Part shown: positions 7,852 through 16,449 of the stretch, one piece after another
How the letters are laid out: every line of letters starts with the position of its first letter
How positions within the stretch are numbered: position 1 is the first letter of the stretch
DNA from: Kordiimonas lipolytica
Lineage (GTDB): Bacteria > Pseudomonadota > Alphaproteobacteria > Sphingomonadales > Kordiimonadaceae
NCBI RefSeq assembly: GCF_001550065.1
Contig: NZ_LRUB01000030.1
Span: 1-64,000, forward strand
DNA length: 64,000 nt
Direction of reading: 5' to 3'
Position numbers and translations under genes: made by a program
The notes under the pieces: model-generated
The model's database searches: none
What the model saw: only the letters and a program-made list of their open reading frames with translations
Told to the model about the DNA's origin: nothing

Positions 7852-9018
7852 CTATGAGCTCCGGAGGAGCTTCTTGAGTGCCTTCTTGACGCCGAGCTTT
7901 TCCAGAACGAATACCAGGGCTGCTTCCAGCCGCAAATTCAATCGGTAGAGAGCGGCGGTAAGGGCGTTTTTGAAACTCCGCGGCAACAGCAGCAGATTGA
8001 TCTCCTCTCGCTCAGTATTGCCGAATTGCGCCTTATGGTAGCCATAGCCGGTACCGAAGTCGAACAGGCTTGGGGTATTTTCCTGCGCGTAGAGGTCTTC
8101 GATCACATGCATCTGCAAAACCGATCCCACAGACCATTTTGACCAGTCGGGGTCGAACCCCACGTCCGTATAATAATAGCAGCCCTCATAAAGATAGCCC
8201 AACATGAAGGCCACAGCCTGCCCATCAACGAACAGGATATAGTTCCTGAGCCAGCCTTTCTGGGCTGCATAGTCGAAGGTTTCTTTCAGGTGCGCGCGGT
8301 CGCGCAGCCCAAGGCTCAGCAAGCGCCATTGATATGTCTTCTTCGATAGCGGAATGGCATGGTCCAGAAAATCGTCCACGCTCTCCGGCGCTTGGTAACA
8401 AGCCGGAACAACGGCCTTGAACTCACGGCTCAGCTTGCGCTGGTCGTATTTGAGGTTGCGGCGTGTCTTGCCGTTCATGCCGCCAAAATAGTCCTCCACC
8501 GTTTCCGGCATGCGGATGAATTGGTGCGCGAACGGCTTTCCAACGGGAATGGCCACATATTGGCGCTTGATGGCTTCATCATGCATGATCAGGTCGTAAA
8601 GGGCGCTCTCAAGCGGCAGCCCCTCGATGCTTAAGGCACCTTCTGCCGTCAGCTCAGGGCGCAACCTCGCCAACAGGTCGCGGGTGTGCTGGCGATTCTC
8701 ATCTGCGGTCAAGTCGTCATCTGCAAAAACTGGCCCTTCCCAAAGCTCATGGCGGACCAGCTTTTTCCGAAACCAGACAAGCTCACCAATCTGAAAGGGC
8801 AGGGGGCGGTCTTTCGTGAAGACCAGCGCGTAGGCGTAGGCCTTCTCGCGATCACTGCCTGAATAGACGACAACCTCGGCCTGGGGGTGCGTTGCCTTGA
8901 TCCAGTCAAGATCGTGGCGCAGGTGGAAGCCTTTGGCGCGGCTTTTCATGTGCTGGAATGCCGCCTCAGCGTCCCTGGCGGTCCCGGCGCTGCCAGCATC
9001 AATTTTGATCCAGTTCAT
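7852..9018 (-). CDS. FemAB/CelD-like acyltransferase (GNAT superfamily)
   Basis: The 388-residue length and the central pattern GMNGKTRRNLKYDQRKLSRE, followed by AVAFMLGYLYEGCYYYTDVGFD and a final LFDFGTGYGYHKAQFG, match the BioF2-like/CelD acetyltransferase family found in exopolysaccharide and PEP-CTERM-type loci. These enzymes carry two GNAT-like folds and transfer acyl or aminoacyl groups to surface polymers. It is cotranscribed with the gene at 7172 and lies 118 bases after the deacetylase-like gene. No glycosyltransferase, polymerase or exporter is adjacent, so the acceptor is unknown. Confidence 0.78.
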   Translation of the reverse strand: MNWIKIDAGSAGTARDAEAAFQHMKSRAKGFHLRHDLDWIKATHPQAEVVVYSGSDREKAYAYALVFTKDRPLPFQIGELVWFRKKLVRHELWEGPVFADDDLTADENRQHTRDLLARLRPELTAEGALSIEGLPLESALYDLIMHDEAIKRQYVAIPVGKPFAHQFIRMPETVEDYFGGMNGKTRRNLKYDQRKLSREFKAVVPACYQAPESVDDFLDHAIPLSKKTYQWRLLSLGLRDRAHLKETFDYAAQKGWLRNYILFVDGQAVAFMLGYLYEGCYYYTDVGFDPDWSKWSVGSVLQMHVIEDLYAQENTPSLFDFGTGYGYHKAQFGNTEREEINLLLLPRSFKNALTAALYRLNLRLEAALVFVLEKLGVKKALKKLLRSS

Positions 9019-9136
9019 TGGTCCCTACCTGAGTCCGCCTTCATCTGAGCGTAGCCTCACGGTAAAGGCTACAAAAATCAAGCCTCTAAAGCGATGTGAT
9101 GCTGTGCGAGGGCGCGAAGTTCTAGCCACGTCGGCG

Positions 9137-10120
9137 TCAGTACCAGCGAAACAGGTCATTGAGCCTGTTCTCGGCAACCCGCGCCATCACGGATGGAAGC
9201 GGCGCGGTGATCTGCGCTGCAGGGCCCGCTGTTGTGGCCTCGGCCCAGATTGGGGCTTTGTCCGTGAAGGTGCTGACGGAAAGGGCTGGGTCTTCGGCAA
9301 TCAACTGGCAAAGCTTGCGCAGGCGCTTCTGGTTGACCCGGTTTACAGACAGGTCGCTGAAGCTTCTGTCATGGCGCTTAATGAACTCAAAAGGATGGGT
9401 CAGCAGCACGATGTCTTTGAGGCCTGCTTTTACCGCGCGGCGGATCACGGCCTTGGTTTCCGATGTGCCGCAGCCTGTGATGGTCAGGTTCTTCCAGTGG
9501 GTACGGCCAGCAAGCTTCATGTCAGCGTATCCCAGTACTGGCACTTCGATAGCCTTGCCAATGGTGTGACACCCGTGATCCAGCCTGAGCACAGGGTCAT
9601 CGCTTTCATGAATCGCTCTGCCGATGGAACTGGAGACAGGAATGCCGAACTCTGCCATTGTGTCATAAACCAGCCGTCCCATCTGAAGGTTCCCGGCCCG
9701 GAAGGCCACCGGGTGCGGCACGCCCCAGCGGCGGAATGCTTCACATCCCGTTTCAAACATTTGCCTCAGGCCGCCTTCATCCATTGCCGCGGCGGAATCG
9801 CAGACTGGCTGCCCCGGCACATGCCCGGATGCCTGCAGCCACATGGGGTGCAGGTGAAGCTGTATGTCGTGCCCGGCTGAGCGGATGTCGTCGACAACCG
9901 GTCGCATGGCGTCAAACCCCAGGTGTGCGGTATGCGCGGCCTCAAGGAAGAACGTGGCTTTCGCGCCTGTTTCATGGAACGTGTCCAGCATGAACCCAAG
10001 GCCATGGGATTGGCCACCGATCATGCAGGAAATGGACTGTTCAGTGACGGGGCTGCCTTTGCCGGAAAAAAGCCCCCCGGCGCTGAATTCGGTATCGATG
10101 GTGATGAGGATATCGCTCAT
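9137..10120 (-). CDS. Polysaccharide deacetylase-like protein
   Basis: The ATG at 10120 opens MSDILITIDTEFSAGG. The frame continues upstream to 10252, but that part overlaps the XRE gene and is not used. The 327-residue product shows a NodB-like layout: the acidic start motif ITIDTE, then HETGAKATFFLE, then GHDIQLHLHPMW with histidines in the metal-binding position. This variant (DTE in place of TFDD) resembles WalW-type deacetylases of capsule loci. No signal peptide is seen, so it probably acts in the cytoplasm. It lies 8 bases after the XRE gene and 118 bases before the CelD-like gene, and may take part in the same surface-sugar pathway. Confidence 0.74.
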   Translation of the reverse strand: MSDILITIDTEFSAGGLFSGKGSPVTEQSISCMIGGQSHGLGFMLDTFHETGAKATFFLEAAHTAHLGFDAMRPVVDDIRSAGHDIQLHLHPMWLQASGHVPGQPVCDSAAAMDEGGLRQMFETGCEAFRRWGVPHPVAFRAGNLQMGRLVYDTMAEFGIPVSSSIGRAIHESDDPVLRLDHGCHTIGKAIEVPVLGYADMKLAGRTHWKNLTITGCGTSETKAVIRRAVKAGLKDIVLLTHPFEFIKRHDRSFSDLSVNRVNQKRLRKLCQLIAEDPALSVSTFTDKAPIWAEATTAGPAAQITAPLPSVMARVAENRLNDLFRWY

Positions 10121-10127
10121 GTATGCA

Positions 10128-10358
10128 TCAGGTGCCAGAGACCGTGGGGGTATCGTCGTCCTGAAGCTTGAAGATGTCCTCAACAGGCACGCCGAAATAT
10201 TTCGCGATCTTGAGCGCGATGATGGTCGACGGCACGAAGCGGCCCACCTCAATGGTGCTGATGGTTTTCCGGGTGACGCCGATCTTTTCGGCCAGTTCCG
10301 CCTGGCTCATACGGTATTCGGCCCGGTAAACACGGATGCGGTTGTCGAGACTGGTCAC
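10128..10358 (-). CDS. XRE-family transcriptional regulator
   Basis: A 76-residue single-domain regulator consisting almost entirely of a Cro/CI-type helix-turn-helix (YRMSQAELAEKIGVTRKTIS, then FVPSTIIALKIAKYFGVPVE). It starts with a GTG that overlaps the stop of the membrane protein gene (GTGA), so the two are translationally coupled. Small XRE proteins paired with a membrane protein of this size are common. A cluster of AGGT/ACCT half-sites lies upstream of the pair at 10851-10886. Confidence 0.88.
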   Translation of the reverse strand: MTSLDNRIRVYRAEYRMSQAELAEKIGVTRKTISTIEVGRFVPSTIIALKIAKYFGVPVEDIFKLQDDDTPTVSGT

Positions 10359-10834
10359 GGCGCATCCTCCCCATACTCATCATCTTCTTCCGTATCCCGG
10401 CTCAGAATAAAGAAACTGATGCTGAAGACGTAAAGCGAGACCATGAGCGCGATCTGGATGAAAAAGGCTGCGGGCTGGTCTGTGAAGATTTTCCCCGAAA
10501 GGACCTGAAGCGCAAGCAGGGTAACGAAGGTGACGCTGAAGGCCAGCGTCGAGGCACGCGTCAGCATATCCTTGACGAAGCTTTCGGGTTCCTGACAGCC
10601 CGGACGGTGTCGGAAGGCCCCGATGCGCATCAGCGACCAGACAGCAGGCGCCACAATCAGGATCACCAGAATGCCGAGCGGCTTCTGAATGAGGTCAAGC
10701 GTTTCGGCCAGGTCGCTAGCCACAAGATGTTCGGCGGTGCCGATACTGTAGGACACTGCAAGAAGGAAGGTACCCACAGCCGTACGCTGCATGAATTTTT
10801 CAATGGTTTGTGCGGCAGAGGGTGTGGCTGTCAT
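10355..10834 (-). CDS. Four-helix membrane protein paired with the XRE regulator
   Basis: The 159-residue product has four predicted membrane helices at about residues 16-38, 48-66, 95-112 and 122-145, then a short acidic tail (DTEEDDEYGED). I do not recognise a named family. The preceding GGAG is 7 bases from the ATG. It is the first gene of the pair and overlaps the regulator by 4 bases. It may sense or carry a membrane-associated signal that the regulator responds to, which is inferred from the pairing only. Confidence 0.72.
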   Translation of the reverse strand: MTATPSAAQTIEKFMQRTAVGTFLLAVSYSIGTAEHLVASDLAETLDLIQKPLGILVILIVAPAVWSLMRIGAFRHRPGCQEPESFVKDMLTRASTLAFSVTFVTLLALQVLSGKIFTDQPAAFFIQIALMVSLYVFSISFFILSRDTEEDDEYGEDAP

Positions 10835-10850
10835 GCGGTTGCTCCGGCAG

Positions 10851-10886
10851 TTTAGGTGCGAAATGAAACCTAAAGGTTACACCTAA
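10851..10886. promoter_or_regulatory. Candidate operator of the XRE/membrane-protein pair
   Basis: TTTAGGT (10851-10857) and ACCTAAA (10868-10874) form a 7-bp inverted repeat around 10 bases; AGGT-TAC-ACCT (10875-10884) is a second, overlapping dyad, and ACCTAA recurs at 10881-10886. The cluster lies 17-52 bases upstream of the ATG at 10834, where a promoter would be expected, consistent with autoregulation by the small XRE protein. Confidence 0.5.
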
Positions 10887-11025
10887 GGGGCTTGCGGGTG
10901 GAAGTCAAGCCGCGGCACAATCGCGACAGAATGATCCCGTTCAGGTTAGACTGGGCTTGCAAATATGCCCGCGCATGCCACATTGACACCAATCGGGATT
11001 ATAGCCTCTCAGGGAGAGATGAGTG

Positions 11026-11493
11026 ATGAGTAAACAGGAACAATATGAGCTGGTTGCCGAGCAGCTGCGTGCGGTTCTCGAAGGCGAAACAAATGTGACC
11101 GCCAGAATGGCGACTGTCTCTTGCCTGCTGTCTGAGGCGTTTGGTGAAACATACTTCTGGACCGGTTTTTACGTTGTTGACCCTGAAAAGGACAACGAGT
11201 TGGTTGTCGGCCCCTATCAGGGCACGCTTGGCTGCTTGCGCATCCCATTCGGCAAGGGCGTATGCGGCGCGGCTGCAGCGACGGGTGAAACCCAGGTTGT
11301 TGAGGATGTCCACGCGTTTCCGGGGCACATCGCCTGCGACAGCCGCTCCAATTCTGAAATTGTGGTGCCGGTACGTGACAAGACAGGCAAGCTGATCGCT
11401 GTTTTGGATGTGGACTCCACGAAATATGGCTCGTTCGACGAAGTCGATAAGCAACACCTTGAAAGCCTGATGGCTGACCTTTTTGCCGCCTGA
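11026..11493 (+). CDS. msrC: Free methionine-(R)-sulfoxide reductase (GAF domain)
   Basis: The 155-residue protein is a stand-alone GAF domain of the fRMsr type, which reduces free methionine-R-sulfoxide in the cytoplasm. The cysteines that mark the family are present in LGCLRIPFGKGVCGAAA and GHIACDSRSNSEIVVPV. ATG 11026 is chosen over the GTG three bases earlier because AGGGAGAG (11011-11018) is then 7 bases away. The glyoxalase gene follows 25 bases later, so the two may form an oxidative and electrophile stress operon. Confidence 0.9.
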   Translation: MSKQEQYELVAEQLRAVLEGETNVTARMATVSCLLSEAFGETYFWTGFYVVDPEKDNELVVGPYQGTLGCLRIPFGKGVCGAAAATGETQVVEDVHAFPGHIACDSRSNSEIVVPVRDKTGKLIAVLDVDSTKYGSFDEVDKQHLESLMADLFAA

Positions 11494-11518
11494 TAAACCA
11501 GACAAGGGAGACAATGGC

Positions 11519-11938
11519 GTGAAATATCTTCACACGATGGTCCGGGTAACGGATCTGGACGAATCGATGGATTTCTATTGCAACAAGCTGGGGCTTGTGG
11601 AAGTGGGCCGCAAAGAAGTGCCGGCCGGTCGCTTTACACTTGTATTTTTGGCGGCGCCCGGGGATGAAGAAGCCCAGGTGGAACTGACGTACAATTGGGA
11701 CCCTGAGGAGTATGGCTCAGGCAGGAATTTTGGCCATTTGGCCTATGCGGTTGATGATATTTATGATATCTGTCAAAGACTTATGGACAAGGGTGTAACC
11801 ATTAACAGGCCGCCTCGGGATGGCAGGATGGCATTCGTGCGCAGCCCTGATAATATCTCCATTGAGCTTTTGCAGAAGGGTGATGCTCTCCCCGCGCGCG
11901 AGCCATGGAGCAGCATGCAAAATACTGGCGAATGGTAA
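11519..11938 (+). CDS. gloA: Lactoylglutathione lyase (glyoxalase I)
   Basis: The 139-residue product matches short bacterial GloA, which isomerises the glutathione-methylglyoxal hemithioacetal. VKYLHTMVRVTDLDESMDFY begins the first beta-alpha-beta motif with its metal His, and FGHLAYAVDDIYDIC and DNISIELLQ carry the second-half metal ligands (His, Glu). Translation starts at GTG 11519, with AAGGGAG 8 bases upstream, since no suitable ATG is in frame. It follows the GAF-domain reductase closely. Confidence 0.92.
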   Translation: MKYLHTMVRVTDLDESMDFYCNKLGLVEVGRKEVPAGRFTLVFLAAPGDEEAQVELTYNWDPEEYGSGRNFGHLAYAVDDIYDICQRLMDKGVTINRPPRDGRMAFVRSPDNISIELLQKGDALPAREPWSSMQNTGEW

Positions 11939-12061
11939 TAGGCGAGTGGTAATAAGGTTGAAAACTACCCCAAATTAAGGACAAATTTTCGGGGTGTTAA
12001 CCAAGTCTTTATGGATTCACGCCTCAATAGTAGTCTTAGGGGATGCGTAAGGGGATAATCT

Positions 12062-13672
12062 TTGCAGCTTCACTGGTCTGACAGGATTTCGTTCAAGCTG
12101 GCACGGACAGCGGTGATCATCGCGTTCGCCGTTGGGCTGGTTTTGTCGGCGGGTCAGGTGTATCTGGATTACCTCGAAGAAGGCGGCATTCTTGATCAGA
12201 AAGTGAACAAGAGCCTTCAGGTGGCCGAAAAAGCGGCTACGCGTGCCGTGCTTATCCTCGATAGTGATTTGGCGCAGGAAGTTGTCTCCGGCCTCATGGA
12301 ATATGAGTATGTGGCCGAGGCCGCAATCCTGGACGACCACGGGTCGATCCTTGCGGGTGACCAGGCCGACACCACCAATTTCGGCCCCGCCAGCGTGAAC
12401 TATGCGCGCTTCTTCATCGATGACGTGAAAACCTACATCTTCCCGCTGGACCTGCCGGACACCATGGCCGAGCGTCCCGGTAGCCTGCGTGTGGTGATTG
12501 ACCGCGCAGTGGGCCTGCAGCCCTTTTTCTCGCGGGCGGTGACCACATTCCTGTCTGGCTTTGTGCGGAACCTTCTTCTGGTGATGCTGCTTTATTTCGC
12601 GTTCCACCAGGGGCTGACAAAACCCCTCGCGCAGATCGTGGAGAAAATTTCCTCGATCAGCCCGGAACATCCCGGCGAGCAGCGGATCAGCGTGCACAAG
12701 CGCCACAAGAAGGACGAACTGGGCCTTTTGGCAGGCCAGATCAACCTGGCGTTCGACGCTGTGCAGGTACTGCTCGATAACCTGCGGTCCACCAACAAGG
12801 CTCTTTCGTCATCTGAGGAAGCGCTGAGGAAGCGGTCCTGGGAGCTGGAGCAGGAGGTCGAGCGCACCAAGAAAACCTCAATGGAACTGATCGTTACCAA
12901 GGAGCAGGCAGAGGCCGCGAACCGCGCCAAATCTGTTTTCCTGGCAAATGTCAGCCACGAGCTTCGGACACCGCTCAATGCCATTATCGGTTTCTCATCC
13001 ATCATGGCTGACCAGATGTTCGGCCCCATCGGGCATGAGAAATATCGCGAATATCTGCAGGATATCCGTTCATCCTCGGAACATCTTTCCGACGTGCTCG
13101 GCGAAGTGCTCGATTTGGCGAAAATCGAGGCCGGCCAGTTCAAGATGGAAGAGGAAGAGGTGGATATGAACAAGCTCTTCCACGAAAGCCATGCGCTTGT
13201 AACCGGCCAGGCGCAGCAGAAGGGCCTGAAGATCAAAATGGAGGTGCCGGACGGCCTGCCGATGGTTTATGGCGACCGCCTGCGCATCAAACAATCTGTG
13301 CTGAACCTGCTGTCGAACGCCGTGAAATTTACGCCTGAAGGCCGCGGCCATGTTACGCTCAAATCTTGGATGGACGATGAAGGCCGGATGGCGATCAAGG
13401 TGTCTGACCATGGCATCGGCATCCCGGAAGAAGAGCAGCAGCTTGTCTTCTCGCCCTTTATGCGCTCAGCCTCCGCGCTCAGCCGCTCCCACGAGGGCAC
13501 GGGCCTTGGCCTGTCGCTTGTGAAGGCCTTTATCGACATGCATGGCGGCGATATCGAGCTTGAGAGCGAGGTCGATGTCGGCACCCGCTTCACCATCTTT
13601 ATCCCGGCATCGCGTGTGCTGGTGGCGGACGGTGAAAAAGAAGCAGAGCCTGCAGCAGACCAGACTGCCTGA
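12062..13672 (+). CDS. Membrane sensor histidine kinase
   Basis: The 536-residue protein starts at TTG 12062 (GGGGAT about 4 bases upstream). Residues 15-40 form a membrane helix, a periplasmic sensor segment of about 120 residues follows, and a second helix lies near residue 165 (NLLLVMLLYFAF). A HAMP-like stretch and coiled coil lead to HisKA (FLANVSHELRTPLNAIIGFS, with the phospho-accepting His), then HATPase_c with N-box LNLLSNAVKFTPEG, G1 DHGIGIPEEE and G2 HEGTGLGLSLVKAF. No response regulator is adjacent, so the partner is unknown. The short gene downstream is 14 bases away and may be cotranscribed. Confidence 0.9.
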   Translation: MQLHWSDRISFKLARTAVIIAFAVGLVLSAGQVYLDYLEEGGILDQKVNKSLQVAEKAATRAVLILDSDLAQEVVSGLMEYEYVAEAAILDDHGSILAGDQADTTNFGPASVNYARFFIDDVKTYIFPLDLPDTMAERPGSLRVVIDRAVGLQPFFSRAVTTFLSGFVRNLLLVMLLYFAFHQGLTKPLAQIVEKISSISPEHPGEQRISVHKRHKKDELGLLAGQINLAFDAVQVLLDNLRSTNKALSSSEEALRKRSWELEQEVERTKKTSMELIVTKEQAEAANRAKSVFLANVSHELRTPLNAIIGFSSIMADQMFGPIGHEKYREYLQDIRSSSEHLSDVLGEVLDLAKIEAGQFKMEEEEVDMNKLFHESHALVTGQAQQKGLKIKMEVPDGLPMVYGDRLRIKQSVLNLLSNAVKFTPEGRGHVTLKSWMDDEGRMAIKVSDHGIGIPEEEQQLVFSPFMRSASALSRSHEGTGLGLSLVKAFIDMHGGDIELESEVDVGTRFTIFIPASRVLVADGEKEAEPAADQTA

Positions 13673-13686
13673 CCGGGGGATTTACG

Positions 13687-14148
13687 ATGAAATCGATAAT
13701 GTGTGCAGCGCTTGCGCTTGGGCTCAGCCTGCCTGTGACTGCGGGTGATGATCCTGTTGCTTTGGTAAGCGAATTGTTTGACGGTATGCGGGCAGGCGAC
13801 GGCGATGCCATTCGCGCGATGGTCTTGCCGGGCGCGAAGCTGGACCGTTTGAAGAAAGACGGCACCATCCACCAGGGCACATTTGAGAAATGGGCCGCCT
13901 GGGTGGATACGCTGGAGCCTGGCCAGGCAGACGAGCAGGTCTTTGGCGTGAAGATTCTGCAGGCGTCGGATGATCTGGCCACCGTTTGGGCGCCTTTCCA
14001 GGTGTCATTTGATGGCGAGATGGTCGGGTGCGGTGTGAACCAGTTCACCATGGCCCGGTCTGAAGGGGGCTGGAAAATCCTCTATGGGATCGATCAGCCA
14101 ACCGGTGAAGACTGTACTAAATTTCGTCGTCAAATCGAGGGTCAGTAA
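13687..14148 (+). CDS. Exported SnoaL/NTF2-like protein
   Basis: The 153-residue protein has an N-terminal signal peptide (about residues 1-19, cleaving after VTA) and then a single domain with the cone-shaped NTF2/SnoaL layout: helix VALVSELFDGMRAGDGDAI, later strands ATVWAPFQVSFDG and GWKILYGIDQP. Members bind small hydrophobic ligands or catalyse simple isomerisations; the function here is unknown. It lies 14 bases after the histidine kinase gene and could be part of the same unit. The last 32 bases overlap the end of the convergent gene at 14117. Confidence 0.74.
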   Translation: MKSIMCAALALGLSLPVTAGDDPVALVSELFDGMRAGDGDAIRAMVLPGAKLDRLKKDGTIHQGTFEKWAAWVDTLEPGQADEQVFGVKILQASDDLATVWAPFQVSFDGEMVGCGVNQFTMARSEGGWKILYGIDQPTGEDCTKFRRQIEGQ

Positions 14149-14632
14149 CCCAATATTCGGTAAATACCAGCGAATGGTCCAGGACGCCGTCATTTTTGAC
14201 CGGCACAATCAGGCTTTCTGCATTCTTATGCTCTTTCTCAAACACCTGTGACTGGGTCGCGAACATCTTCCCGTGGTCGATCAGATGCTGTCCGGCGGTC
14301 CGCCAGCGTTCGAACAGCGGGGCGGGCAAGTGGTTTCGCCCGGTCTTGCCGGATATCTCAATGGTGGTTTCCGCAATCTCGCCGGCCAGGACCTTGGCGA
14401 CAAAGTCGGTGACTTGCCCATCTGCGATGAAGAACTCAAAGAAGGATGCGTGGCGAATGAAGGGGGCGAGCTTTGGCGCGGTCACATGGGCGCGGTCCAG
14501 CATGCCATCGGTGTCCAACCGTTCCTGTGCCCATGCCCGGGCTTTTATCAGCACAGGGCGCGTTAGCTCCTGAGCGCTGATATAGCGGACTTCAACATTA
14601 TCTGACACAGAGTTAGGCACCGACTTCCCCAT
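14117..14632 (-). CDS. Protein of unknown function, possibly PAS-like
   Basis: The 171-residue product (from ATG 14632; a TTG at 14641 and a GTG at about 14620 are alternatives, with GAGGAGG immediately before the ATG) has no signal peptide or membrane segment. The segment APFIRHASFFEFFIADGQVT and the later ETTIEISGKTGR recall alphaproteobacterial PAS_5/DUF1457-type proteins, but the match is by eye and weak. It ends inside the convergent gene at 13687, a 32-base tail-to-tail coding overlap. Confidence 0.6.
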   Translation of the reverse strand: MGKSVPNSVSDNVEVRYISAQELTRPVLIKARAWAQERLDTDGMLDRAHVTAPKLAPFIRHASFFEFFIADGQVTDFVAKVLAGEIAETTIEISGKTGRNHLPAPLFERWRTAGQHLIDHGKMFATQSQVFEKEHKNAESLIVPVKNDGVLDHSLVFTEYWVTDPRFDDEI

Positions 14633-14752
14633 CCTCCTCAAAACTCAAGCTTGCAGTCTATGCAGGGTCAGGCGCCAAAGCAAGAACGGCGGCTGCCAAT
14701 TCGGAGCCGCCGTTCAAGATTGTTGCTGGCAGGATTGTTGCTGGCCAGCTTA

Positions 14753-16045
14753 TCAGGCAGCGTCGAGCGCCTGTGCCAGGTCTGCAATCAGGTCGTCAGC
14801 GTTTTCCACACCCACGGAAATCCGGAGCATGCTTTCGGTGATGCCAAGGCGGACCTTCACATCGTCCGGCACGTCAGCGTGGGTCATGGCGAACGGGTGT
14901 TCCATCAGGCTTTCGGTGCCGCCAAGGCTGACCGCCAGCTTGATGATCTGCAGCGCGTCCAGCACGCGGAAGGCCGCGGCTTCGTCGCCGTCAATATCGA
15001 ACGCGAAGGTAGAGCCGGCTGCGCCGCCGCACTGGTCGCGGAAAATGTGGTAGCTGGGGTGGTCTTCGCCCAGGAACCCCAGATAATGCACCTTCTTCAC
15101 CTTCGGGTGGTCGCGCAGATATTCGGCAATCTGCTTGGCGTTCTCTGCCGCTGCAGTCATGCGCAGCTTCAGCGTTTCAAGCGAGCGCATCAACAGCCAG
15201 CCGGTGTGTGGGTCACACATGGTGCCCAGGATGGTGCGGAAACCCATCACCGGCCCCATCACATCCATGTTGCCGATTGCTGCACCGGCGACAACGTCGG
15301 AATGGCCGCCAACATATTTGGTCAGGCTGTAGATAACGATATCCGCGCCGTGCTCAAGCGGGCTTTGCCACACAGGGCCCAGGAATGTGTTGTCGGTCAT
15401 GATCACCGGGCGGTGGCCGGTCTCTTCACCCAGCTTGTCTGCCTGGTCGCGGCAGGCGTGCAGGTCAATCAGGCCATTCGTCGGGTTGGCGGGCGTTTCA
15501 GTGTAGATCACCGCCACGCGGCCCAGCTTTTTCGCTTCTTCAAGGGCAGGTGCCAGCGTTGGCTTGTCGCCGCCGGCTTCAAACTCGACAGCCTTGATGC
15601 CGAATTCCGGCAGGATGTTGCGGATCAGGAATTCGGTGCCGCCATAGATGGGCGCGGAATAAACGATCACGTCGCCCGGGCGCAGGTAGGCCCACAGGCA
15701 GGTGGAAATCGCCGCCATGCCGCTTGAGAATGTCAGGCCTTTTTCGGCATCTTCCCAAAGCGCGAGCCGGTCTTCCAGAACCTCAAGGTCAGGGTTGTTG
15801 ATGCGGGAATAAATCAGGCCCGGCTCTTCGCCCTCGGCCGCCTGGCGCTTACCGTAAGCCAGCTCGAAGAATTCTTTGCCATGCTTTGCGCTCTCGAACA
15901 CGAAAGTGGACGTCATGAACACTGGCGGTTTCAGCGAGCCTTCGGACAGGGCTGGGTCATAGCCATAACCCATCATCTGGGTTTCCGGGCTCAGCTTGTG
16001 ATTGCCGATCATTTTTTTACGGTAGTTTTTCCGGCTAGCGGTCAT
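14753..16045 (-). CDS. PLP-dependent Cys/Met metabolism enzyme (cystathionine gamma-synthase/methionine gamma-lyase family)
   Basis: The 430-residue product belongs to the trans-sulfuration enzyme family. The PLP-binding lysine lies in YSLTKYVGGHSD, and the family landmarks YSRINNPDLEVLEDRL, FSSGMAAIST and SLGGTESLMEHP are present. ATG 16045 is preferred because GAAGGA lies 6 bases upstream; a longer opening to 16153 lacks a binding site. Family members make or break cystathionine, or cleave methionine to methanethiol, ammonia and 2-oxobutyrate. Motifs alone do not separate methionine gamma-lyase, cystathionine gamma-lyase and O-acetylhomoserine sulfhydrylase. It is transcribed alone. Confidence 0.88.
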   Translation of the reverse strand: MTASRKNYRKKMIGNHKLSPETQMMGYGYDPALSEGSLKPPVFMTSTFVFESAKHGKEFFELAYGKRQAAEGEEPGLIYSRINNPDLEVLEDRLALWEDAEKGLTFSSGMAAISTCLWAYLRPGDVIVYSAPIYGGTEFLIRNILPEFGIKAVEFEAGGDKPTLAPALEEAKKLGRVAVIYTETPANPTNGLIDLHACRDQADKLGEETGHRPVIMTDNTFLGPVWQSPLEHGADIVIYSLTKYVGGHSDVVAGAAIGNMDVMGPVMGFRTILGTMCDPHTGWLLMRSLETLKLRMTAAAENAKQIAEYLRDHPKVKKVHYLGFLGEDHPSYHIFRDQCGGAAGSTFAFDIDGDEAAAFRVLDALQIIKLAVSLGGTESLMEHPFAMTHADVPDDVKVRLGITESMLRISVGVENADDLIADLAQALDAA

Positions 16046-16378
16046 TGGGGCGTCCTTCATCAACTTATTCTTTTGCGTCTGACGACAATTTCTTTGGCGT
16101 CTTTGTCTGCGAAATTTGACGAATGTGCAACCAGATTTTGGAATGGCGGCCATTAATTAGCCAAGGCTGGCTGCGGCTTTGGCGCCTCTGGCGCCTTTTG
16201 GCTGTGCACTGAGTAACACGGTCGGGCAGGGCGTCGATTGTTGCTGTGCTCAGGAATATCAGGCGGTTCGGTGCTGTCCCCTTGCAGCGTCCCGTGACTA
16301 CCGCCTTATGCGGCACGGGCGAAACCAAGCCAAAGATATTTTTTGTGCAGCGTTGGTTGCCGTTCGCCGTCGGCCCGA
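16046..16378. other. Intergenic stretch without a recognisable gene
   Basis: This divergent gap separates the PLP-enzyme gene from the gene at 16462. Short open frames here have no binding site or coding pattern. GGCGCC-TCT-GGCGCC followed by TTTT (16181-16199) is a small hairpin of unclear use. I could not recognise a SAM-responsive riboswitch upstream of the PLP gene. Confidence 0.55.
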
Positions 16379-16449
16379 TAGGGGCACATCTCCCCTAGGC
16401 AGGTCAGACCTGCTGTAGTAAAGCTACGCCTTTACAAAGTAGCGACTTT
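16379..16449 (+). promoter_or_regulatory. Structured leader with alternative hairpins
   Basis: Several inverted repeats lie end to end before the TTG start at 16462: TAGGGG/CCCCTA (16379-16397), GCAGGTC-A-GACCTGC (16399-16413), GTAAAG/CTTTAC (16418-16435), GCTAC/GTAGC (16423-16443) and AAAGT/ACTTT (16436-16449). The last three share bases and so exclude each other, as in attenuators or cis-acting switches. No known riboswitch class is recognised. Confidence 0.4.

Noticed and set aside
14651..15727. Plus-strand frame of 358 residues opposite the PLP-enzyme gene
   Set aside because: The minus strand encodes a complete Cys/Met metabolism enzyme with PLP lysine; the plus frame is His/Val-rich and matches nothing.
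16046..16378. SAM-responsive riboswitch before the PLP-enzyme gene
   Set aside because: Neither SAM-I nor SAM-II consensus pieces could be recognised in the leader on the minus strand.
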